NCBI GenBank assembly: GCA_020350905.1
Contig: CP070843.1
Coordinates: forward strand, 3,639,964-3,647,674
Direction of reading: 5' to 3'
Length of the DNA: 7,711 nucleotides
From: Deltaproteobacteria bacterium
GTDB lineage: Bacteria; Desulfobacterota; Syntrophobacteria; BM002
This document shows, one piece after another, positions 1 through 4,293 of this stretch. The position numbers and the translations under genes were made by a program. Below the pieces are notes generated by a model, which saw only the letters and a program-made list of their open reading frames with translations, had not been told where the DNA came from and made no database searches. Position 1 is the stretch's first letter. Every line of letters begins with the position of its first letter.

Positions 1-2
1 GC

Positions 3-173
3 TCAGTCCCGCAAGCGGGTTCCCAGTTTCGTGGTCGCAGCAAGTGATTCATGAAATATCCGGGCTAGCTGGCTAAGGGTGTAAGTAGGATCTATCACTT
101 CCACCTCCCAGGAACTCAGTTTGCTCTTATACTTGAGGGCTTCGCTGGCGATGTGAGCGGGCAGGAAATACAA
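3..173 (-). CDS. Possible small protein (56 aa, TTG start) or remnant
   Basis: This minus-strand frame runs from a TTG at 173 to a TGA at 5-3 and would encode 56 residues. The composition looks coding rather than random: there is an amphipathic stretch (ASEALKYKSKLSSW, residues 9-22), then VEVIDPTYTLSQLARIF (24-40), and a basic tail ending in TRLRD. The frame is closed upstream by a TAA a few codons before the TTG, so it cannot be the C-terminal end of a longer intact gene. The TTG lacks a good Shine-Dalgarno sequence (only GAGTGG nearby). It may be a genuine small gene with a weak start, the tail of a gene broken by a frameshift, or chance. I do not recognise the family. It is divergent from the cold-shock gene. 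Confidence 0.3.
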   Translation of the reverse strand: MYFLPAHIASEALKYKSKLSSWEVEVIDPTYTLSQLARIFHESLAATTKLGTRLRD

Positions 174-197
174 ATTTTACCACTCTTTTTTTCATAC

Positions 198-225
198 TTG
201 ACTCCGTTACTTTTCTGTGTTAAGG
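198..225 (+). promoter_or_regulatory. Weak candidate sigma-70 promoter for the cold-shock gene
   Basis: TTGACT at 198-203 is a 5/6 match to the -35 consensus. It is followed after 16 bases by TTAAGG at 220-225, a poor -10. Transcription would start near 232 and give a leader of about 95 bases, in keeping with the long leaders typical of csp mRNAs. The -10 match is weak, so this is tentative. Confidence 0.3.
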
Positions 226-267
226 GACGGATCTGAGCTTTCAAGTCGGTTGGGCTTTCGAGGATTT

Positions 268-289
268 GGCCTTCGCCAGAGTGGCGGCC
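268..289 (+). promoter_or_regulatory. Hairpin in the cold-shock mRNA leader
   Basis: GGCC (268-271) pairs with GGCC (286-289), and inside that GCCA (275-278) pairs with TGGC (282-285) around a GAG loop. Three unpaired bases lie on the left side only. It sits 23 bases upstream of the GAGGAGGT ribosome site of the cold-shock gene. Structured leaders controlling stability or translation are known for csp mRNAs. Any such role here is inferred from position only. Confidence 0.4.
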
Positions 290-327
290 TGGGGCTTGGA
301 ACAAAACTTATTGAGGAGGTCAAGGCA

Positions 328-528
328 GTGGCAGAAGGAACAGTTAAGTGGTTTAGTGAGAAGAAGGGGTATGGTTTCATTGAGCAAGATGAGGGTGGGG
401 ATATCTTTGTCCATCATTCCGCCATCAACATGCCCGGTTTCAAAATTCTTTATGAAGGGGACCGCGTGAGCTTTGACGTGGGACAGGGCACCAAAGGCCC
501 CGCCGCCCAGAACGTCACAAAGCTTTAG
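328..528 (+). CDS. Cold-shock domain protein (CspA family)
   Basis: This 66-residue protein is a complete single cold-shock domain, the usual length for bacterial Csp proteins. These are cytoplasmic, bind single-stranded RNA and DNA, and act as RNA chaperones. It opens MAEGTVKWF. It carries the RNP1 motif KGYGFI (residues 13-18) and the RNP2 motif DIFVHHS (25-31), with the aromatic binding residues W8, F9, Y15, F17, F27, H29 and H30 in place. The GTG at 328 is chosen because GAGGAGGT (313-320) lies 7 bases upstream and the protein then begins exactly where the family does. The frame is open back to 217, but that extension has no family match. A strong intrinsic terminator follows 22 bases after the stop, so the gene appears monocistronic. 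Its neighbour, the HU gene, converges on it. Confidence 0.96.
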   Translation: MAEGTVKWFSEKKGYGFIEQDEGGDIFVHHSAINMPGFKILYEGDRVSFDVGQGTKGPAAQNVTKL

Positions 529-550
529 TTGGCAGGAACTCGTTTATCAG

Positions 551-590
551 GGGCATCTCATCTGAGTAAGATGAGATGCCCTTTTTATTT
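551..590 (+). terminator. Intrinsic terminator of the cold-shock gene
   Basis: There is a perfect 12-bp stem, GGGCATCTCATC (551-562) with GATGAGATGCCC (570-581), around a 7-base loop. TTTTTATTT (582-590) follows. This is a textbook rho-independent terminator. On the opposite strand no T-run follows the stem, so it is probably not an efficient terminator for the converging HU gene. Confidence 0.95.
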
Positions 591-670
591 ATGTACGTCT
601 CGCCGAGGCAGCAGTGAATTGTCTCAATTGTGTTGCCCCAGAAGTCCTCTTATTAAGAAATTGATCTCCT

Positions 671-939
671 CTATTTCACCCCATCCTTCAAAGCTTTTCC
701 TGCCACGAACCTGGGAATCTTCCGGGCCTCAATGAAAATTTGTGCGCCGGTCTGAGGATTCCTCCCTTTCCTTGCCTTTCTTTCTTGAACCTTGAAAGTT
801 CCGAACCCTACCAGTGTAACTGCGTCACCCCTCTTTAATGCATTGGTGATCGTCGAGAAAACGCAGTCTACTGCAGCCTGGGCCTTTTTTTTGTTTTGAC
901 TACCTTGGCGACCTCGTTAACCAGAGCGGCCTTATTCAT
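671..939 (-). pseudogene. HU-type histone-like DNA-binding protein, frameshifted
   Basis: Read on the minus strand from ATG at 939-937, the start is MNKAALVNEVAKVV, a classic HU N-terminus. An A8 run (885-892 on the plus strand, as T8) then shifts the frame, and translation stops at residue 23. Adding one A to the run restores an unbroken 89-residue protein ending at TAG 673-671. That protein carries the dimer-core VGFGTF (44-49), the DNA-arm motif GRNPQTG with its intercalating proline (59-65), and a C-terminal RFVAGKALKDGVK helix. HU normally has about 90 residues and is an abundant nucleoid protein that binds and bends DNA. AAAGGAGG (952-945) lies 5 bases upstream of the ATG, and a good promoter precedes it. 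Apart from one base the gene looks intact, so a sequencing error in the homopolymer, a very recent mutation, or slippage at A8 are all possible. Confidence 0.9.
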
Positions 940-983
940 GTCGTCCTCCTTTGTTGAAGGCAGTGCGGCATCTTAACCCGAGA

Positions 984-1012
984 CGTATACAGAGCTGTGG
1001 CCAGTTTGTCAA
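984..1012 (-). promoter_or_regulatory. Sigma-70 promoter of the HU gene
   Basis: On the minus strand a perfect TTGACA (1012-1007) is followed after exactly 17 bases by TATACG (989-984), a 4/6 match to the -10. Transcription should start near 977, giving a leader of about 38 bases that contains the AAAGGAGG ribosome site. The strength of the promoter fits the abundance of HU proteins. Confidence 0.7.
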
Positions 1013-1026
1013 TAGTGGGCTAGAAT

Positions 1027-1058
1027 GACATGTAGAGTAGGGAAGACTCTCCCATGTC
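1027..1058. repeat. Inverted repeat between HU promoter and TraB/GumN gene
   Basis: GACATG (1027-1032) is repeated inverted as CATGTC (1053-1058). Inside these, AGAGT (1034-1038) pairs with ACTCT (1046-1050) around a 7-base centre, with one unpaired base on the left and two on the right. It lies 14 bases upstream of the HU -35 box. Because the flanking genes diverge, it is unlikely to be a terminator. An operator for one or both genes is an inference from position. Confidence 0.45.
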
Positions 1059-1281
1059 GTGCCAACCCAGTTGATACCTTTTAACTATATGAAATTAATA
1101 ATATATTTTAATTCTTTCTACCACAGATGTCAACCTGTATGAGAATGAAAATGATGCATGTTATTAAATAGTTGTACAGAAAGAACTATTGGCTCTTTTC
1201 TTGCAGAACCTGACGCTTGCATTATTGAGGTTATACACTACGGATGTGCGACATACTCTAGGGTTTTGGGAGGTCAATGAT
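1059..1281. other. AT-rich intergenic leader before the TraB/GumN gene
   Basis: No gene is visible here. The stretch about 1080-1180 is markedly AT-rich (for example TTAATAATATATTTTAATTC) compared with its surroundings and probably holds the promoter of the downstream gene. One weak candidate is CTGACG (1210-1215), a 16-base spacer, then TATACA (1232-1237). The coding frame of the downstream gene stays open back to a TTG at 1189, but that extension has no ribosome site and would bury the signal peptide. Confidence 0.4.
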
Positions 1282-2208
1282 ATGAGAATGCCTGGTTCGG
1301 TCAAACGACGTACGTTGAGAGCCTACGCTGTTTTCACATTCCTGGTGGCACTTTGGACCCCCATAAACGTAGCCTATGGACAGCAAAGCTCCCAAGGCAA
1401 AACAGAGAAAAACTTCCTATGGTCCGTAGAAAGGGGGAAAAGTACCATGTATCTCCTCGGATCAATCCATCTCCTACCAACGGAATTGATAGCGCTCGAT
1501 GAAGCAATCGAAGCCGGTTACAGTGATTCCAAAATCATCGCTTTCGAAACAAATATAGATGGCCTAAGTGATCCAGCTTTTGAAGCTAAGGTGACAAGCC
1601 TTGGCCTTCTCCCTGCGGGTCAAACACTGGAGCAGCATGTCTCTAAACAAACCTATGCCTTGCTGCAGCAAAAAGTTGGCGAACTTGGTCTTCAGGTAGA
1701 GATATTTAATCAATTCAAGCCCTGGCTCTGCGCTTTGACCCTGACTAGTATGGAGCTCCAAAGATTGGGGTTCAATCCAAATTATGGAATAGATAGATTT
1801 TTTTTTGATAGAGCAAAGCAAGATGGGAAAGACATACGCTTTTTGGAAACCATTGATGACCAACTAGGGTTGTTTACAGAGATGAATGGGCAGGAGGAAG
1901 ACTCATTCCTTGCCAAGGTGCTACAGGATCTTGGCACTATGCGGGTGAAGGTAATTGATATGATCAATGCCTGGAAAAGTGGTGATTCCAACAAATTGGC
2001 ATCTATGGTGAAAATGGAGTTTGAAGGTTATCCCGAGGTCTATGCCAAAATGTTGGTGGAGAGAAACCAAAAGTGGGTTAAGCAAATTGAAGATTTGTCA
2101 AAGCAGAATGGTCATACACTCGTGGTTGTTGGTGCCGCTCACTTGGTTGGAGATGACAGTATATTGGAGCTTCTGAAAAGGAAAGGATTTGAAGTGGAAC
2201 AAAGGTAA
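1282..2208 (+). CDS. Exported TraB/GumN (TIKI-like) family protein
   Basis: This 308-residue protein belongs to the TraB/GumN family (Pfam TraB_PrgY_gumN type). It is related in fold to TIKI metalloproteases, but its bacterial substrates are poorly known. ATG 1282 is chosen because GGGAGG (1268-1273) lies 8 bases upstream and the protein then starts with a proper Sec signal: a basic MRMPGSVKRR, a hydrophobic core (about 11-29) and a likely cleavage at AYG/QQ (33/34). There is no lipobox cysteine, so a soluble periplasmic protein is expected. Family motifs are all present: LLGSIHLLP with the GxxH histidine H63, FET with E89, KPW (146-148), GIDxxFxxxA (169-178), FLET (187-190), RNQKW (261-265) and GAAHLVGDD (284-292). 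The length fits the family. It stands alone, divergent from HU and with no close downstream partner. The exact biochemical activity cannot be assigned. Confidence 0.9.
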   Translation: MRMPGSVKRRTLRAYAVFTFLVALWTPINVAYGQQSSQGKTEKNFLWSVERGKSTMYLLGSIHLLPTELIALDEAIEAGYSDSKIIAFETNIDGLSDPAFEAKVTSLGLLPAGQTLEQHVSKQTYALLQQKVGELGLQVEIFNQFKPWLCALTLTSMELQRLGFNPNYGIDRFFFDRAKQDGKDIRFLETIDDQLGLFTEMNGQEEDSFLAKVLQDLGTMRVKVIDMINAWKSGDSNKLASMVKMEFEGYPEVYAKMLVERNQKWVKQIEDLSKQNGHTLVVVGAAHLVGDDSILELLKRKGFEVEQR

Positions 2209-2353
2209 GATCAGGAAAAAATGGACACTAATGAAACACCGGCATCTCGCAACTTCACCCGCTAGCCCAAGTTCAACCTTCCTGAAAAATATGCAAACAT
2301 ACCCTAACGTCTGCTTCCTCAGGAAAGAAAACCAAATCGTGCATTTTTTCTTT

Positions 2354-2368
2354 TTGACAGAATGTCAA
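2354..2368. promoter_or_regulatory. Palindrome TTGACA-N3-TGTCAA, possible operator
   Basis: TTGACA (2354-2359) and TGTCAA (2363-2368) form a perfect 6-bp inverted repeat with a GAA spacer. The left half also equals a consensus -35 box, but no good -10 lies 16-18 bases downstream of it. The centre lies about 30 bases upstream of the TATAAT at 2391-2396, a plausible spot for a dimeric regulator. Confidence 0.35.
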
Positions 2369-2390
2369 CACTGAGCATAGGATTATAGTA

Positions 2391-2396
2391 TATAAT
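2391..2396 (+). promoter_or_regulatory. Perfect TATAAT -10 box upstream of mini-ORF
   Basis: TATAAT at 2391-2396 matches the sigma-70 -10 consensus exactly, but no good -35 lies 16-18 bases upstream (ACACTG at 2368-2373 is poor). An activator at the adjacent palindrome could compensate. Transcription would begin near 2403, about 38 bases before the mini-ORF start. Confidence 0.4.
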
Positions 2397-2440
2397 ACTC
2401 ATATTGAGATCCGTAAACTCGGTTCTGGTTTGGAGGAGAA

Positions 2441-2476
2441 ATGAATAGCAAAGTGTGCTTGCAAGACTCCCAGTAG
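2441..2476 (+). CDS. Candidate 11-residue leader peptide
   Basis: ATG 2441 is preceded by GGAGGAG (2432-2438) at near-ideal distance and encodes MNSKVCLQDSQ before TAG at 2474-2476. The stop codon falls on the left arm of the hairpin 2466-2499. A ribosome translating or stopping here would therefore disrupt that hairpin. The Shine-Dalgarno sequence is as good as those of the real genes in this window, which is why I list so short a frame. There is no evidence beyond this layout that it is translated. Confidence 0.35.
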   Translation: MNSKVCLQDSQ

Positions 2477-2499
2477 AGTACTTTTTCTCCACTGGGAGT
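2466..2499 (+). promoter_or_regulatory. Attenuator-like hairpin sequestering a Shine-Dalgarno
   Basis: ACTCCCAGT (2466-2474) pairs perfectly with ACTGGGAGT (2491-2499). After one A.C mismatch, GAG (2476-2478) pairs with CTC (2487-2489), leaving an 8-base loop. No T-run follows, so it is not a normal terminator. The right arm contains GGGAG (2494-2498), which is correctly spaced for ATG 2507, and the left arm overlaps the end of the leader mini-ORF. This is the geometry of translation-attenuation leaders. The 10-bp palindrome AGTGTACACT (2497-2506) overlaps its right edge. Confidence 0.5.
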
Positions 2500-2506
2500 G
2501 TACACT

Positions 2507-2581
2507 ATGAACGTGATGAAATTCGACTATTCGATTAATAGCTGGAACCTTACGATTTTGGCTACCGAATGTTACCTCTGA
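2507..2581 (+). CDS. Candidate 24-residue ORF, possibly a gene remnant
   Basis: ATG 2507 opens a frame of 24 codons (starting MNVMKFDYSINSW, ending ATECYL) closed by TGA at 2579-2581. GGGAG (2494-2498) lies 8 bases upstream, inside the right arm of the preceding hairpin, so its translation would depend on that hairpin opening. The frame continues after the stop with further coding-like pieces separated by stops, which suggests either a true mini-protein or the head of a degraded gene. I do not recognise it. Confidence 0.25.
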   Translation: MNVMKFDYSINSWNLTILATECYL

Positions 2582-2680
2582 TGCGTGCCACTGTTAATGT
2601 AAATCTCGACAGACTCTACCATCAACGATCGCGGATATAACCTTTCGGTAACACCACCTCCTGAGGTTTTTCAGCAGCAC

Positions 2681-2797
2681 TTATTCTATTTTCGCTAGCG
2701 CATGCTCTACCCCGTTTAAGGTTAGCTGTTTCCATCTGGACTCACTTTTCCCTTTTGTCTCTTCTTCTGAAACACACTTGTTCGCTCTCTGGCTCAT
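2681..2797 (-). CDS. Possible 38-residue hypothetical protein
   Basis: The minus-strand ATG at 2797 opens 38 codons to TAA at 2683-2681 (MSQRANKCVSEEE..., ending VEHALAKIE). It is very polar and charged. GGTGAG lies 6 bases upstream, a moderate ribosome site. The gene would diverge from the RsbRD_N pair with about 57 bases between starts, room for face-to-face promoters. There is no recognisable family and the frame is short, so chance is quite possible. Confidence 0.2.
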   Translation of the reverse strand: MSQRANKCVSEEETKGKSESRWKQLTLNGVEHALAKIE

Positions 2798-2854
2798 AAT
2801 TTACTCACCAAAAATAAAACTCCTTTGAGGATGCGGAAGGCGAGGAGGACGGTC

Positions 2855-3289
2855 ATGTTAGTGAGACTGATTGAAATGATAGAAAATAACGCCGCGAGTA
2901 TGGCGAAGGAGCTCAAAGGAAAGCTTGTTAGCAACCCAAACACTTCGTCCTACCAGACTCTGGTTGACCAGGAACTCTATCAGGATATTTTTCAAGTTTA
3001 TAGCCGTTTAGGCCACTGGCTACTCAGAGATACTGAGAAAGGGGAGGTAAAAACTCACTACTTCAGCATCGGCAGGCAGCGGTTTGAGGAAGGTTTCCCT
3101 CTTCATGAGATAATCCAAGCGTTGGTTGCCACGAAAAAACACATCTGGGATACGATATTGGAAAAAGGAATAATGAGAACGACAAGAGAGCTTGATTCTG
3201 CTGTTGATTTTATTACTTACCTGAATCGTTTTTTTGATATGGCCATTTACTACACCACTCTTGGCTACTACCGGGAGCTTCAATTATAG
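2855..3289 (+). CDS. Stand-alone RsbRD N-terminal domain protein (first of pair)
   Basis: This 144-residue soluble, mostly helical protein resembles the RsbRD N-terminal domain (RsbRD_N, the sensory half of an RsbT co-antagonist). Nothing is attached to it: no STAS, kinase or other output domain. Visible signatures are SYQTL (32-36), an acidic LYQDIFQVYSRLGHWL helix (41-56), EKGEV (61-65), HYxxIGxxRFxxGFPLHEIIQALVATKKHIW (68-98), and a C-terminal helix NRFFDMAIYYTTLGYY (124-139). ATG 2855 is chosen because AGGAGG (2843-2848) lies 6 bases upstream and its paralogue starts at the matching point. The frame itself stays open to a TTG at 2825. A paralogue follows after 66 bases. In characterised stressosomes this half senses signals while STAS domains pass them on. 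Here partners are unknown. The family call is by eye. Confidence 0.8.
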   Translation: MLVRLIEMIENNAASMAKELKGKLVSNPNTSSYQTLVDQELYQDIFQVYSRLGHWLLRDTEKGEVKTHYFSIGRQRFEEGFPLHEIIQALVATKKHIWDTILEKGIMRTTRELDSAVDFITYLNRFFDMAIYYTTLGYYRELQL

Positions 3290-3355
3290 AAGGCAAGTTA
3301 ATTGGAGCTGCAAAAACTGCTTGAAATACCGAAACAAGCTGTATGGAGGCGCATC

Positions 3356-3946
3356 GTGCTTACCAAAAAGATAATTGATCTAATTGAAGCCAATGCTCTG
3401 CAACTATCCAGAGAGATCAAAAGGGAGTTGTTACTTCATCAATCAACTCGTTCATACCAGAATATCGATGAGAAGATTCTGTATGATTGGATTTATGATG
3501 TTTGCAGCCGCTTCAGCTATTGGCTTGACGAAGATAGGGAGAAAGGTGAGGTCCAAGAGCACTACAAGAATCTGGGCAAAGAGAGATTCAGGGGAGGTTT
3601 CGAACTTCCGGAAGTGATCAGTGCTCTCTATCTCACCAAAAGGCGACTGTGGGAATTCATTGCGGCAAGCAGGGAAGCTGATTCAGCCCTCAACCTGAAC
3701 CAAATTGTTGAAGCCTCTTTCCTGCTGGTAAGGTTTTTCGACCATGCGGTGCTGCATGTAACCGAAGGGTATGAGGAGATGTTGCGTGAATATAGTTATG
3801 AGGCTCCTCTCAACAATCCTGAACGGCTGGCTGAAGCGATTGCAGCCAAGGAAAAAAGACAAAAGGAGTTTCTCGAGGAGCCCAAACTCCCCACCTTTTC
3901 TTACACTAAAGGGATGATAAGGCTTGGTTATTATCGTCAGGGTTAA
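3356..3946 (+). CDS. Stand-alone RsbRD N-terminal domain protein (second of pair)
   Basis: This 196-residue paralogue of the preceding gene aligns along its first ~143 residues: IIDLIEANA (6-14), SYQNI (33-37), LYDWIYDVCSRFSYWL (42-57), EKGEV (62-66), HYKNLGKERFRGGFELPEVISALYLTKRRLW (69-99) and RFFDHAVLHVTEGYEEML (126-143). It adds a charged, probably flexible tail (about 145-196, including EAIAAKEKRQKEFLEE). GTG 3356 is preferred because GGAGG (3345-3349) lies 6 bases upstream and the protein then begins MLTKKIIDLIE, matching the MLVRLIEMIE start of its neighbour. An alternative TTG at 3302 would add 18 residues behind a weak AAGG. No output domain is present. Tandem duplication with divergence is evident, and the pair may work as a heterodimer, though that is inference. 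The genes are close enough to be co-transcribed. Confidence 0.8.
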   Translation: MLTKKIIDLIEANALQLSREIKRELLLHQSTRSYQNIDEKILYDWIYDVCSRFSYWLDEDREKGEVQEHYKNLGKERFRGGFELPEVISALYLTKRRLWEFIAASREADSALNLNQIVEASFLLVRFFDHAVLHVTEGYEEMLREYSYEAPLNNPERLAEAIAAKEKRQKEFLEEPKLPTFSYTKGMIRLGYYRQG

Positions 3947-3977
3947 TTACCAGTGGGGAAAAAAGAGGAGGTTGACC

Positions 3978-4274
3978 ATGAAAGCAGGCATAATTTTTAC
4001 CGGCACTGGACCCATATTAATACTGACCACGTACAACTCCTTTGAGGACGGAAATTTCATTTCAAAACTAGACCTCAAGGGAATCAAGAAATTCATGGCC
4101 TACGAAGTGCCCCTGGACCTGGTGAAGAAAAAATATGGTCAGCAGTTTGACGTAATAATGAAGGACGTCAAGCAGACAGATGATCTCAGGGTCCTTGATT
4201 TCGACGGACACAAAGTCTTTTACAGCTTCTCGTTTACTGATCTCGGGGAACCATATCAGCACGAGGCGGCCTAA
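3978..4274 (+). CDS. Conserved-looking 98-residue protein of unknown function
   Basis: The protein begins MKAGIIFTGTGPILILTTYN, with a short hydrophobic strand that looks like a beta-strand core rather than a signal peptide. It then has FEDGNFISKLDLKGIKKFMAYEVP (21-44), a helix LDLVKKKYG, DVIMKDVKQTDDLRVLDFDG (56-75) and an FSFTDLGEP ending. It is probably a small cytoplasmic alpha/beta protein. I have the impression that similar proteins recur in deltaproteobacteria without a known role, but I cannot verify this here. ATG 3978 is chosen for GAGGAGG (3965-3971), 6 bases upstream. The gene lies 31 bases after the second RsbRD_N gene, so it is likely the last member of the same operon. It converges on the M48 protease gene with only 19 bases between stops and no evident terminator. 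Confidence 0.8.
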   Translation: MKAGIIFTGTGPILILTTYNSFEDGNFISKLDLKGIKKFMAYEVPLDLVKKKYGQQFDVIMKDVKQTDDLRVLDFDGHKVFYSFSFTDLGEPYQHEAA

Positions 4275-4293
4275 TAATAGCTGTCCGCATTAC

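Larger units (their letters stand above)
2209..2854. other. Gene-poor region with structured elements
   Basis: No confident protein gene lies between the TraB/GumN stop and the RsbRD_N pair. The left part (to about 2340) shows nothing clear. The centre (2341-2581) holds a palindrome, a TATAAT box, two mini-ORFs and a hairpin. The right part contains a weak minus-strand 38-codon frame and the leader of the RsbRD_N genes. On the plus strand the second mini-ORF frame continues after its stop with coding-like stretches broken by stops (for example STINDRGYNLSVTPPPEV near 2610-2665), which could be the remains of a decayed gene. Confidence 0.5.

Noticed and set aside
529..735. Plus-strand open frame starting directly after the cold-shock stop
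   Set aside because: It runs through the cold-shock terminator and lies antisense to the HU gene; no ribosome site and no protein-like pattern.
2279..2325. Inverted repeat TTCCTGA/TCAGGAA after the TraB/GumN gene as a terminator
   Set aside because: Only 7 bp with a loop of more than 30 bases, and the T-rich tract begins about 20 bases later.
2790..2805. Sigma-54 promoter (TGGCTC-N5-TTACT) upstream of the RsbRD_N pair
   Set aside because: Spacing is right, but the nearly invariant GC at -12 is replaced by AC, so the match is too degenerate to claim.
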